Below are positions 1-13,036 of a DNA stretch of 64,000 bases, one piece after another. The translations under genes were made by a program, and so were the position numbers. Position 1 is the stretch's first letter. Every line of letters begins with the position of its first letter. Origin of the DNA: Streptomyces gelaticus. Its GTDB lineage: Bacteria > Actinomycetota > Actinomycetes > Streptomycetales > Streptomycetaceae. A model generated the notes under the pieces. That model made no database searches. It was not told where the DNA came from and saw only the letters and a list, made by a program, of their open reading frames with translations. Location of the stretch: contig NZ_BMTF01000002.1 in the NCBI RefSeq assembly GCF_014649535.1, positions 186,001-250,000 on the forward strand, given 5' to 3'.

Positions 1-302
1 GCGAGGAGCTGGGCATCGACCCGGGCGATCTGCCCTCGCCGCTCGTCGCCGCGGTCTCGTCGTTCGGGGCCTTCGCGCTGGGTGCCCTGCTGCCCGTGCT
101 GCCGTATCTGCTCGGGGCGAGCGCGCTGTGGCCGGCCGTGCTGCTCGCGCTGGTCGGGCTCTTCGCCTGCGGGGCGGTGGTGGCCCGGGTGACGGCCCGC
201 AGCTGGCTGTACAGCGGGCTGCGTCAGCTGGTGCTGGGCGGGGCCGCGGCGGCCATCACCTATGGGCTGGGCACGCTGTTCGGTGTGGCCGTCGGCAGCT
301 GA
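1..302 (+). CDS. VIT1/CCC1 family membrane protein, C-terminal part
   Basis: Only the last 99 or so residues are in the window, read from base 3 to the TGA at 300-302; the gene begins upstream. The visible part opens with an acidic EELGID segment followed by a proline-rich turn and three hydrophobic stretches (SSFGAFALGALLPVLPYLL, then ALWPAVLLALVGLFACGAVV, then a glycine/alanine-rich C-terminal helix). That order, with a small-residue SSF motif leading into a helix, matches the end of the vacuolar iron transporter VIT1/CCC1 family, which exports Fe2+ or Mn2+ across the membrane. The family call is from pattern memory. The gene is closed by the large hairpin at 312-383. Confidence 0.7.
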   Translation, partial: EELGIDPGDLPSPLVAAVSSFGAFALGALLPVLPYLLGASALWPAVLLALVGLFACGAVVARVTARSWLYSGLRQLVLGGAAAAITYGLGTLFGVAVGS

Positions 303-311
303 CACCTCTAA

Positions 312-383
312 GACCGACCGGCAATTGGGGGGCGGCGTCGCGGGGCTGGGCACGCGACGCCGCCCCCCAATTGCCGGTCGGTC
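312..383. terminator. 30-bp perfect inverted repeat, terminator
   Basis: Bases 312-341 and 354-383 are exact reverse complements (30 bp) around a 12-base loop. It starts 10 bases after the stop of the upstream transporter gene and has no T-tract, as is usual for streptomycete terminators. It would insulate gltB from upstream transcription. Confidence 0.9.
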
Positions 384-791
384 CAAGGTCCGGGCAGTCA
401 TTCCCGCAGGTGGGGTGGCTGCCCGTAACGTATCCGCCACCCGTGTGACGTACGTCCTGGTGAATACCACTGGGCGGGACGGCTCCTGCGGGCGTAAAAT
501 GAGTCGCTATGCAGCGCTACACATAAGTAGCCATTTCCGGGCGGTTTCATTTTCTCCACCGCCGGGCAAGCCGTAGACACTGTGGGCAACGACGCCTGCT
601 CTCTGCGGTCCCCTCCGGGCGCCGATCCTCCGACTGCGACCCACCCCCATCACCTCGGGCGGTGTCCGTATGTTGGAACGAACTATCCGCTTCTTGAGAA
701 GCGCCCCATCATGTAAATCTGCACCAACTTTCGCAGAGGGCCAACGTCGTCCCTCGGCACTGCATATGCCACGACGACGACGGGAGAGCCC
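384..791. other. gltB leader/promoter region
   Basis: About 400 bases lie between the hairpin and gltB. They are less GC-rich than the flanking genes, with A/T-rich stretches around 495-545 and 690-730. A small inverted repeat (GCTTCT-tg-AGAAGC, 689-702) could be an operator or RNA stem. I cannot fix a convincing -35/-10 pair. A very weak GlnR-like pattern exists near 425-449 (see rejected items). No small gene with a credible ribosome-binding site is visible. Confidence 0.5.
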
Positions 792-5367
<4,576 letters not shown>

Positions 5368-5375
<8 letters not shown>

Positions 5376-6828
5376 CCCCAAGGGCTTTTTGACCACTGGA
5401 CGCGAGGTCGCCCGGACCCGCCCCGTGGGCGAGCGCGTCAAGGACTGGAACGAGGTCTACGTTCCGGGCTCGCTGCTCCCGATCATCGGCAAGCAGGCCG
5501 GCCGCTGCATGGACTGCGGCATCCCGTTCTGCCACAACGGCTGCCCGCTCGGAAACCTCATCCCCGAGTGGAACGACTACGCCTACCGCGAGGACTGGTC
5601 GGCCGCGTCCGAGCGGCTGCACGCCACGAACAACTTCCCGGAGTTCACCGGGCGGCTCTGCCCGGCCCCCTGCGAGTCGGCGTGCGTGCTCGGCATCAAC
5701 CAGCCGGCCGTCACCATCAAGAACGTCGAGGTCTCCATCATCGACAAGGCGTGGGGCAACGGTGACGTCACCCCGCAGCCGCCCGAGCGGCTCTCCGGCA
5801 AGACCGTCGCCGTGATCGGCTCGGGCCCGGCCGGTCTCGCCGCGGCCCAGCAGCTGACCCGGGCCGGCCACACGGTCGCCGTCTACGAGCGCGCGGACCG
5901 CATCGGGGGCCTCCTGCGGTACGGCATCCCCGAGTTCAAGATGGAGAAGTCGCACATCAACCGCCGCATCGAGCAGATGCGCGCGGAGGGCACCAAGTTC
6001 CGCACCGAGACGGAGATCGGCAAGGACATCGACGCCGCCAAGCTCCGCCGCCGGTACGACGCGGTCGTCGTCGCCGCGGGTGCCACCGTCTCGCGCGATC
6101 TGCCCGTCCCGGGCCGTGAGCTGAACGGCGTGCACTTCGCCATGGAGTACCTGCCGCTGGCCAACAAGGTGCAGGAGGGCGACCTCACGGTCTCCCCGAT
6201 CACCGCCGAGGGCAAGCACGTCGTCGTGATCGGCGGCGGCGACACCGGAGCGGACTGCGTCGGCACCGCCCACCGCCAGGGCGCGCTCTCCGTCACCCAG
6301 CTGGAGATCATGCCCAGGCCCGGCGAGGACCGGAACGCCAACCAGCCCTGGCCGACCTTCCCGATGCTCTACAAGGTCACCTCCGCGCACGAGGAGGGCG
6401 GCGAGCGCGTCTACTCCGTCTCCACCACCCACTTCGAGGGCGACGAGAACGGCGACGTCCAGGCACTGCACCTGGTCGAGGTGGAGTTCAAGGACGGCAA
6501 GCCGGAGCAGAAGCCCGGCACCGAGCGGAGCATCCCCGCACAGCTGGTCACCCTCGCCATGGGCTTCACCGGCACCGACCAGGCCAACGGTCTGGTCCAG
6601 CAGTTCGGCCTGGCGCTCGACGAGCGCGGCAACGTCGCGCGCGACGCGGACTTCGCCACCAACGTCGACGGGGTCTTCGTCGCCGGTGACGCCGGCCGCG
6701 GGCAGTCCCTCATCGTGTGGGCCATCGCCGAGGGCCGCTCCGCGGCCCGCGGGGTGGACCGCTACCTGACCGGAGCCAGCGCCCTGCCGGCCCCGATCCG
6801 CCCGACGGACCGCGCACTGACGGTCTGA
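5368..6828 (+). CDS. gltD: Glutamate synthase (NADPH) small subunit
   Basis: The 486-residue beta subunit of glutamate synthase oxidises NADPH and passes electrons through FAD and iron-sulfur centres to GltB. Two cysteine clusters near the N-terminus are intact: C47, C50, C55, C59 ([13 protein letters not shown]) and C98, C102, C106 (CPAPCESAC). The FAD dinucleotide fold follows at about residue 150 ([10 protein letters not shown]), and the NADPH fold at about 288 (GGGDTGADC). The C-terminal [14 protein letters not shown] segment is the conserved FAD contact. Its ATG lies inside the end of gltB, which marks an operon. Length and order match the family fully. Confidence 0.97.
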
Positions 6829-6874
6829 TCGCGGCACACACAGACGTCCCGCACAACGGCGTGCGGAACCGAAC

Positions 6875-6918
6875 GCGGCGCCTGCCCGTCCCCGACCGGA
6901 CGATTCGGCAGGCGCCGC
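6875..6918. terminator. Bidirectional terminator between gltD and rhomboid gene
   Basis: GCGGCGCCTGCC (6875-6886) pairs perfectly with GGCAGGCGCCGC (6907-6918). The 20-base loop holds a further GTCC/GGAC pairing. It sits between convergent genes and can serve both. Confidence 0.8.
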
Positions 6919-6941
6919 GGCGCGTCAGCAGGCGGCCCGGC

Positions 6942-7865
6942 TCAGCCGGTCAGCGCGGAGGTCTTGAGCACCACCAGCAGCACCAGCACGGCGAACAGCA
7001 CCACACCCGCGGCGGCCTGGACCACCGTACGGCGCTTCGCCGGAGCATGGGCGTACGCGAGCGTGACGATGCCGCCCGTCAGCAGACCGCCCAAGTGGCC
7101 CTGCCACGAGGCGAATCCGGCCGAGATCACCATCCAGATCAGGAAACCGGCCATGAACCGGTTGACCGCCCGCATGTCGCGGCCCAGCCGCCGGTTGATG
7201 ACGTAGAACGCCGCCCCGAGCCCGAAGATCGCACCCGAGGCGCCCACCGTGCCGTCCGACGGCGCGATCAGGTACACCAGCACCGAACCGCCCAGCGCGG
7301 ACAGCAGATACAGCGCGAGATAACGGGCCCGGCCCAGCTGCTCCTCCACGACCCGGCCCAGGTTCCACAGCGCGTACATGTTGAACACGATGTGCAGCAC
7401 CCCGAACGGCAGCGGACCGAAGGACGACCCGCTCGGCGGAAGATGCAGAAAGGCCCCGGTCAGCAGCCGGTACCACTCGCCGCCCACCACCCCGACCACC
7501 TCGAAACCGGGGAAGTCCCCGGCCTGGTAGACGTACTGGCCGCCGTCCGGGCCGGTCAGCCCCGCACCGAGCATCGCGAACCGGTCGATGATCCCCGGGC
7601 GGATCAACTCGCCCAGGTACGCCGCGACGTTGAGGCCCATCAGCACATACGTGACGAGCGGTACCGCGGACCGTGCGACCGAGCCGCCGAACACCGTGCG
7701 CGCCTGGCGGATGGAACGCTGCCCCTCCTTCACGCACTCCACGCAGTGGTGGCCGACCGCTGCCTCACGCATGCAGTCGGGGCAGATGAAGCGTTCGCAG
7801 CGGGTGCAGCTGACATACGTCTCGTACGAGGGATGGCGATAGCAGGTGGTGACCGCTGCCTCCAC
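6942..7865 (-). CDS. Rhomboid family intramembrane serine protease with N-terminal zinc-binding domain
   Basis: The 307-residue protein cleaves membrane proteins within the bilayer. The GTG at 7865 is chosen because AAGGAG stands six bases upstream; an open frame continues further but lacks a site. Residues 8-44 form a B-box-like metal site (CYRHP, CTRC, CPDC, HHCVEC). Six or so membrane helices follow. The catalytic pair is Ser210 in GASGAIFG and His257 in GHLGG, and the HxxxN motif (H158, N162) that helps form the oxyanion hole is present. The fused zinc finger is common in actinobacterial rhomboids. The partner substrate is unknown. The gene is convergent with gltD and divergent from the VWA gene. 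Confidence 0.9.
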   Translation of the reverse strand: MEAAVTTCYRHPSYETYVSCTRCERFICPDCMREAAVGHHCVECVKEGQRSIRQARTVFGGSVARSAVPLVTYVLMGLNVAAYLGELIRPGIIDRFAMLGAGLTGPDGGQYVYQAGDFPGFEVVGVVGGEWYRLLTGAFLHLPPSGSSFGPLPFGVLHIVFNMYALWNLGRVVEEQLGRARYLALYLLSALGGSVLVYLIAPSDGTVGASGAIFGLGAAFYVINRRLGRDMRAVNRFMAGFLIWMVISAGFASWQGHLGGLLTGGIVTLAYAHAPAKRRTVVQAAAGVVLFAVLVLLVVLKTSALTG

Positions 7866-8017
7866 GGCAGGCTCCTTCACGGGTGAGCGGACACGAGCGG
7901 CCGGTGGGGACGGCGGCAGATGCAAGATAGCGAACGCCGCCCGCCGGGGGCATACCTGGGTGGCTTACGCTCGGGGTTCCGGCACACGTCCGAAGCATCG
8001 AGGATCGGAGAATCCGC

Positions 8018-8764
8018 ATGGCCGGCCCGTCCGCCGCCGCAGCAGGTCCGGCCATCAGCCTCCGCAAGATGGAGCAGAGCGCCCCCGCGCTGGTCAGCCT
8101 CTACAAGAGCGCCGAAGTCTCGCTGACCAAGCACCGCATGGGCGGCGAGCGTGCCGCGGTCTATCTGGTGCTCGACTACTCCGGCTCCATGCGGGAGTAC
8201 TACAAGGACGGCAGCGTCCAGGCCCTCGCGGACCGGGTGCTGGGGCTCTCCGCCCATCTGGACGACGACGGCCGCGTCCCCCTCGTCCTGTTCTCCACGG
8301 AGGTCGACGCCGTCACCGACATCGCCCTGGACAACCACCGCGGCCGGGTCGACGCCGTCGTGGCGGGCCTCGGGCACATGGGGAAGACCAGCTACCACCT
8401 GGCCATGGACGCCGTCATCGACCACTACCTCGACAGCGGCTCCACCGCGCCCGCGCTCGTCATCTTCCAGACGGACGGCGGCCCGATCAGCAAGCACGCC
8501 GCGGAACGCTATCTCTGCAAGGCGGCCGAACTGCCCCTGTTCTGGCAGTTCATCGGCTTCGGCAACAAACGGAGCAACCAGTTCGACTTCCTGCGCAGGC
8601 TCGACGAGCTGCCCGTCCCCGCCAAGCGCGCCGTCGACAACGCCGGCTTCTTCCACGCCGGACCCGATCCGCGGCAGGTCCCGGACGCCGAGCTGTACGA
8701 CCGGCTCGTCGCCGAATTCCCGCAGTGGCTGGCCGCGGCCAGGGCCCAGGGGATCGTCAAGTGA
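8018..8764 (+). CDS. VWA domain protein, TerF/TerY-like
   Basis: The 248-residue cytoplasmic protein is almost entirely one von Willebrand factor A domain. The metal-ion-dependent adhesion motif reads DYSGS (Asp53, Ser55, Ser57), and a later threonine/aspartate segment (FQTDGGPISK) completes it. This VWA type resembles those in tellurite/stress-resistance Ter proteins, whose biochemical role is poorly known; they are thought to mediate protein-protein contacts. The ATG at 8018 is preceded by GGAG. Its stop codon overlaps the GTG of the next gene, so the two are translationally coupled. Confidence 0.8.
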   Translation: MAGPSAAAAGPAISLRKMEQSAPALVSLYKSAEVSLTKHRMGGERAAVYLVLDYSGSMREYYKDGSVQALADRVLGLSAHLDDDGRVPLVLFSTEVDAVTDIALDNHRGRVDAVVAGLGHMGKTSYHLAMDAVIDHYLDSGSTAPALVIFQTDGGPISKHAAERYLCKAAELPLFWQFIGFGNKRSNQFDFLRRLDELPVPAKRAVDNAGFFHAGPDPRQVPDAELYDRLVAEFPQWLAAARAQGIVK

Positions 8765-9324
8765 CGGCGCGGGTGCTGCGGGCTGCCGACCGTCCTGCCA
8801 CGCCCTGGAAGAACGGCGGGGGAGTCACCCGGGAGATCGCGGCCCACCCCGAGGGTGCGCCGCTGGACGCCTTCGACTGGCGGGTCAGCCTCGCCGAGGT
8901 GACCGAGGACGGGCCGTTCTCCGCGTTCCCCGGCGTCGACCGGACCCTGACCGTGGTCGAGGGCGCCGGGATGGACCTCATGGTGGGCGGCGAGCACCAC
9001 ATCGTCGACGAGCCGTACTGGCCACACGACTTCCCCGGCGACCTGGAGACGGAGGGCCGGCTGCTCGGCGGCCCGGTCGTGAACCTCAACGTCATGTGCC
9101 GCCGGGCACGGACGGTCGCGGCGGTCGCGGTGGTGCGCGGCACGGTCCGGCTCGCGGCGCCCCCGGGCGGGGCGGCCCTGGCCGTCGCGCTGGAGGACGG
9201 TGCGGTGCTCGACGGCACGGACGTCGAACTCGGCCGCTACGACGCGCTGTTGACGCGGGAGGAGACGCCGGGCGTGCTGCGGACGCATGGCTGGGCCCTG
9301 CTGATCACCTTGTCGGCCGGATGA
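8761..9324 (+). CDS. HutD family protein
   Basis: The 187-residue protein starts with a GTG that overlaps the VWA stop (GTGA). The N-terminal TPWKNGGGVTREIA segment and the downstream FDWRVSLAEV and FPGVDRTLTV motifs are the signature of the HutD/Ves family, a bicupin fold associated with histidine utilisation regulation in other bacteria. No hut genes are nearby, so a histidine role is not supported here. The coupling to a VWA protein gene is the only context. The GGxVxNLNVMCRR segment in the middle is also conserved in the family. Confidence 0.85.
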   Translation: MTARVLRAADRPATPWKNGGGVTREIAAHPEGAPLDAFDWRVSLAEVTEDGPFSAFPGVDRTLTVVEGAGMDLMVGGEHHIVDEPYWPHDFPGDLETEGRLLGGPVVNLNVMCRRARTVAAVAVVRGTVRLAAPPGGAALAVALEDGAVLDGTDVELGRYDALLTREETPGVLRTHGWALLITLSAG

Positions 9325-9411
9325 CGACGGGCACCCGGCGGCCCTGCCGCCGCTCGGTGCGGCCGAGAAAAGCAGACAGAGGACGTCGGGATTCCCGGCT
9401 TCCATTGACGC

Positions 9412-9912
9412 ATGACATCGAGTTCCTGGGAAGACTTCCGCTCGGCCGAGCCGGCCTTCGCCGACACCGTCCAAACACGCTTCGAGCAGTACAGGCACCA
9501 CGTCCTGGCGACCCTGCGCAAGGACGGATCGCCGCGCGTGACCGGGCTGGAAGTGGATTTCCGGCTGGGTGAGCCGTTCCTCGGCATGATGCCGTCGCGC
9601 AAGGCGCAGGACCTGCTGCGCGATCCACGGTTCGCGGTGCACGCCAACCCCGGACCGGATGCCGAGATGGCCGACGGGGACGTCCGGATCTCCGGCCGCG
9701 CGGTGGAAGTGACCGAGCCCGCCCTGCTGGCCCGCTACCTGGAGGTGGTGAAGCCGCCGGAACCCTTCCATCTCTTCCGGCTGGAGCCGACCGAGGTGGC
9801 ACGCACCGGAATCGAAGGCGGCTCCCTGGCCGTCCAGGTATGGCGCCCCGGCCGCCCGCTGCGCACCTTCGCCAGGGGAAGCGACGACGGATCACCGGGC
9901 GAGGTCTCCTGA
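9412..9912 (+). CDS. Pyridoxamine 5'-phosphate oxidase-fold protein
   Basis: The 166-residue protein has the split-barrel PPOX fold: LATLRKDGSPRVTGLEVDF near residue 33, then a small-residue core and a C-terminal RLEPTEVARTGI strand. Such proteins bind FMN, F420 or haem, and actinobacteria encode many of unknown substrate. An ATG at 9412 fits the fold's usual N-terminus. The 3' end overlaps the end of the convergent acyl-CoA dehydrogenase gene by 21 bases, so the two transcripts must be mutually antisense at their tails. Confidence 0.75.
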   Translation: MTSSSWEDFRSAEPAFADTVQTRFEQYRHHVLATLRKDGSPRVTGLEVDFRLGEPFLGMMPSRKAQDLLRDPRFAVHANPGPDAEMADGDVRISGRAVEVTEPALLARYLEVVKPPEPFHLFRLEPTEVARTGIEGGSLAVQVWRPGRPLRTFARGSDDGSPGEVS

Positions 9913-10908
9913 ACCGGCCGGCCCCTCGGCCAGCACCCGCGCCCGGCACGCCCCCGGCGTCCCCCACGCGTCGCGCAGGGGGCGTGCCTTGCGCAGCCAC
10001 AGCGAGAGGTCCAGCTCCTGCGTGTAGCCCACGGCCCCGTGCAGTTGCAGCGCGGTCCGTGCCGCCGCGTACCCCGCCTCGCCCGCCGTGACCTTGGCCG
10101 CAGCCACTTGCGCACCGGCGTCCGGCGCGTCCCCGGCGAGCGCGAGCGCCGCCCCGTACAGCAGCGGACGGGCGAACTCCAGCCCGATCAGGGTGTCCGC
10201 CAGCCGGTGCTTCACTGCCTGGAAGGAGCCGATGGCGGTACCGAACTGGGTGCGCTGCTTCACATACTCGACCGTGGTCCGCAGCAGTGTCTCGCCCGTG
10301 CCGAGCGCCTGCGCGGCCGTCGCGAACGCCGCCCACCCGGCCGCCCGCTCCGCCGCCCCGGCCACCCGGGCCCCCGAGGCGAGCAGTTCCCCGCCCGGCC
10401 GGGGGCGCCACAGCCGCCGCGCCGGGTCGGACGACACGCTGAGCATCCCCGGGCCCGGCGCCAGCCGCAACTCGTCACCGGTCACTGTGAACACGGCGTC
10501 CACCGCGTCCGCGTCCAGCGCGTACGGCCCGTGTCCCTCCAGCAGGAGCGTCGCCGTTGCGGCGCCGGACGCCAGCCGAGGCAGCCACTCCTTGGCCGCC
10601 GGGCCGCCCACGTCCGCCAGCAGCACCGCGGCCGCGACCGTCTCCACCACCGGCCCCGGCACCGCATGACGCCCCAACTCGGTGAAGGCGACCGCGAGTT
10701 CGACCGGCAGCGGCCCGACACCCTCGTACGCCTGGGGCACCGCGAGGGCGAAGACCCCCGCTCCCGCCAGCCGCGCCCACAGGTCCCTGCCCGGTCCGCG
10801 GTCCCCGGCGGCCCAGGCCCGGACCACCGCAGGGGTGTCCGCGGCGGTCAGCATCGCGTCCAGCGAGCGGGCGAACTCCCGCTGTTCGTCGTCGAGGAGG
10901 AAACGCAT
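9892..10908 (-). CDS. fadE32: Acyl-CoA dehydrogenase, FadE32-like subunit
   Basis: The 338-residue protein has the acyl-CoA dehydrogenase fold (MRFLLDDEQREFARSLDAML at the N-terminus, then QRTQFGTAIGSFQAVKHRLA and LQLHGAVGYTQELDL near the C-terminus). It is shorter than a classical 380-residue enzyme. Together with the coupled larger subunit upstream this suggests the alpha2-beta2 type used by steroid degraders, in which FAD and active-site residues are shared between two different chains. In Mycobacterium tuberculosis the pair is FadE31/FadE32. Its ATG overlaps the stop of the preceding gene (ATGA). The name is by position and resemblance; the FadE32 versus FadE33 assignment is uncertain. 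Confidence 0.7.
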   Translation of the reverse strand: MRFLLDDEQREFARSLDAMLTAADTPAVVRAWAAGDRGPGRDLWARLAGAGVFALAVPQAYEGVGPLPVELAVAFTELGRHAVPGPVVETVAAAVLLADVGGPAAKEWLPRLASGAATATLLLEGHGPYALDADAVDAVFTVTGDELRLAPGPGMLSVSSDPARRLWRPRPGGELLASGARVAGAAERAAGWAAFATAAQALGTGETLLRTTVEYVKQRTQFGTAIGSFQAVKHRLADTLIGLEFARPLLYGAALALAGDAPDAGAQVAAAKVTAGEAGYAAARTALQLHGAVGYTQELDLSLWLRKARPLRDAWGTPGACRARVLAEGPAGSGDLAR

Positions 10909-12053
10909 CAGCGCCGTCCCTTCGGCAGGCCGAGCAGCCGCTCGGCGATGATGTCGCGCTGGATCTCGTTGGTGCCGGCGTAGATGGGGCCCGCGAGCGA
11001 GAAGACGTAGCCCTCGGCCCACTCGGATCCGGCGAGTTCCGCCTCCGGGCCCAGCAGGTCGAGCGCCGTCTCGTGCAGTGCGATGTCGTACTCGGACCAG
11101 AACACCTTGTTCAGGCTGGACTCCGCACCGATGGACGCCCCGGCGGCGAAACGGGAGGCGTTGGCGCCGGTGAAGAGCTGGTACGCGCGCGCTCCGATCA
11201 CCGCGTCCGCGACCCGGTCCCGCATCGCCGTGTCCGACGGGTCGCCGTGGGTGCGCCAGAGCGCGGCCAGCCGGTCGGCGGCGGCCAGGAAGCGGCCGGG
11301 GGAACGGAGCGTCAGCCCGCGCTCGTTGCCCGTTGTCGACATGGCGATACGCCAGCCCTGCCCGGGCTCCCCGACGACGTCCTCGTCCGGTACGAAGACC
11401 TCGTCCAGGAACAGCTCGGCGAAGGCGGGCTTGCCGTCGAGCCGGCCGATGGGCCGGACCGAGACCCCCGGTGCCGACAGATCGAACATCAGATACGTCA
11501 GCCCGTGGTGCGGCCTGGCCGCCCCGGGGTCGGTGCGGAAGATGCCGAACGCCCGGTCCGCGAACGCGGCCCGGGAGGACCAGGTCTTCTGCCCCGAGAG
11601 CAACCAGCCGCCGTCCGTGCGCACCGCCCGTGAACGCAGCGAGGCCAGGTCCGAACCCGCTTCCGGCTCGGACCAGGCCTGCGCCCAGATCACCTCGCCG
11701 CTCGCCATCGACGGCAGGATCCGGGCCCGCTGTTCGTCCGTGGCGTGGTCGAAGAGGGTGGGGGCGAGGAGGCTGATGCCGTTCTGCGAGACCCGGCCGG
11801 GGCCGCCCGCCGCGTAGTACTCCTCCTCGAAGGCCAGCCACCGGAAGATGTCGGCGCCCCGGCCGCCGTACTCGGCCGGCCAGGAGACCACCGACCAGCG
11901 ATCCGCGTACAGCCGGGCCTCCCACTCCCGGTGCGCGGCGAAGCCCTCGACGGTCTCCAGCGACGGCAGCGGCTCGGCGGGGACGTTGGCCCGCAGCCAC
12001 CGGCGCGCCTCGTCCCGGAACGCCGCCTCCTGCGCCGTGCACGACAGATCCAT
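10908..12053 (-). CDS. fadE31: Acyl-CoA dehydrogenase, FadE31-like subunit
   Basis: The 381-residue protein matches the remembered FadE31 sequence closely (IWAQAWSEPEAGSDLASLRS, then TGNERGLTLRSP, then TNEIQRDIIAERLLGLP). Glu244 in GNERG sits where the catalytic base of the heterotetrameric steroid acyl-CoA dehydrogenases lies, and the TNEIQ motif binds FAD. It probably pairs with the next gene product to dehydrogenate a CoA thioester of a ring-derived intermediate. It is the middle gene of a three-gene operon with ATGA overlaps on both sides, under the operator at 12958-12975. The HIP-pathway role is inferred from the gene set. Confidence 0.82.
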   Translation of the reverse strand: MDLSCTAQEAAFRDEARRWLRANVPAEPLPSLETVEGFAAHREWEARLYADRWSVVSWPAEYGGRGADIFRWLAFEEEYYAAGGPGRVSQNGISLLAPTLFDHATDEQRARILPSMASGEVIWAQAWSEPEAGSDLASLRSRAVRTDGGWLLSGQKTWSSRAAFADRAFGIFRTDPGAARPHHGLTYLMFDLSAPGVSVRPIGRLDGKPAFAELFLDEVFVPDEDVVGEPGQGWRIAMSTTGNERGLTLRSPGRFLAAADRLAALWRTHGDPSDTAMRDRVADAVIGARAYQLFTGANASRFAAGASIGAESSLNKVFWSEYDIALHETALDLLGPEAELAGSEWAEGYVFSLAGPIYAGTNEIQRDIIAERLLGLPKGRR

Positions 12054-12943
12054 CAGCCGTCCGCCTTCTTCTTCATCGAGGCGATGTCCATGCCGCCGAG
12101 CGGGTCCGCCGCGGTCTCCGCGTTGTGCGCATGGGCGAGGTGGTGCAGTCCGAACACGGAGTCCATCCCGGTGTGCATTCCCTGGAGGTCCTCGGCCTGA
12201 TTGACCGCGCGCTTGGCCAGGGCCAGCCCGAGGCGCGGCATCGCGGCGATCCGGAGTGCCAGCTCATCGGTGGAATCGGCGAGTTCGGCCCGCTCCACCA
12301 CTTTGTTCACCATGCCGACCTCGTACGCCCGGCGGGCGCTCATCCGGTCGCCGGTGTACAGGAACTCCTTCGCGATCCGGGGCGGCATCACCCACGGGTG
12401 CGCGAAGTACTCGACGCCGGGGATGCCCATCCGCACCACCGGATCGGCGAAGAAGGCGTCCTCGCTCGCCACGATCAGGTCGCAGATCCAGGCCAGCATC
12501 AGCCCGCCGGCCACACAGGCGCCCTGGACGGAGGCGACGACCGGCTTGGGCAGCTCGCGCCACCGCCTGCACATGCCCAGATAGACCTCCGACTCGCGGG
12601 CGAAGCGGCTCTCCGCGCCGGTCTTGTCGGAGTGGTCCCACCACAGGCCCGCCCGGCGCTTGAAGGGCAGATGCGCGTCGCGCTCGGGCGTGCCGATGTC
12701 ATGGCCCGCCGAGAAGTGCTCCCCGGCGCCCGCCAGCACGGCCACCTTGACCTCGGAGTCCTCGGCGGCCCGGTAGAACGCGTCGTCCAGGGCGTAGGTC
12801 ATGGCGGAGTTCTGGGCGTTGCGGTAGCGCGGACGGTTCAGCGTGATGTACGTGACCGGGCCGCGGCGCTCGTACAGCACCGGGCCGGCGCCGTGGCCGT
12901 CGGCGGAGGCGTCGTGGCCCGGGGTGTCATGGACAGAGGGCAT
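12053..12943 (-). CDS. Enoyl-CoA hydratase/isomerase family protein
   Basis: The 296-residue crotonase-fold protein should hydrate or isomerise an unsaturated acyl-CoA. Visible motifs are HFSAGHDIG (oxyanion hole, about residue 76) and VQGACVAGGLMLAWICDLIV. The ATG at 12943 is chosen because AAGGA stands seven bases upstream; a frame continues upstream into the operator and is unlikely to be used. The histidine- and glycine-rich N-terminus (about 25 residues) precedes the fold. It is the first gene of the leftward operon with fadE31 and fadE32. Its precise place in the HIP pathway is unclear, since the ring-D hydrolase is the separate EchA20 at 20807. Confidence 0.82.
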   Translation of the reverse strand: MPSVHDTPGHDASADGHGAGPVLYERRGPVTYITLNRPRYRNAQNSAMTYALDDAFYRAAEDSEVKVAVLAGAGEHFSAGHDIGTPERDAHLPFKRRAGLWWDHSDKTGAESRFARESEVYLGMCRRWRELPKPVVASVQGACVAGGLMLAWICDLIVASEDAFFADPVVRMGIPGVEYFAHPWVMPPRIAKEFLYTGDRMSARRAYEVGMVNKVVERAELADSTDELALRIAAMPRLGLALAKRAVNQAEDLQGMHTGMDSVFGLHHLAHAHNAETAADPLGGMDIASMKKKADG

Positions 12944-12957
12944 CGGCTCATCCTTCC

Positions 12958-12975
12958 CTAACAAGTGTTTGGTAG
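12958..12975. promoter_or_regulatory. KstR2-like operator, site 1
   Basis: The palindrome CTAACAAGTGTTTGGTAG lies between the divergent enoyl-CoA hydratase and ipdF genes. Its core (12960-12973, AACAAGTGTTTGGT) fits the published KstR2 pattern AnCAAGnnCTTGnT at 9 of 10 fixed positions. The reverse complement of the site at 21570-21587 agrees with it at 16 of 18 positions. The likely ligand is the TetR protein encoded at 13850. Confidence 0.75.
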
Positions 12976-13036
12976 GTTAACGTACGGGCACGAGCACCGT
13001 CGAGGATCCGAGGGCCGGGACCCAGGAGGCACAGGC

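Noticed and set aside
425..460. Possible GlnR box upstream of gltB (GTAAC, GCCAC, GTGAC)
   Set aside because: Spacing between half-sites is wrong (4 bases where 6 are needed) and the b-sites fit poorly.
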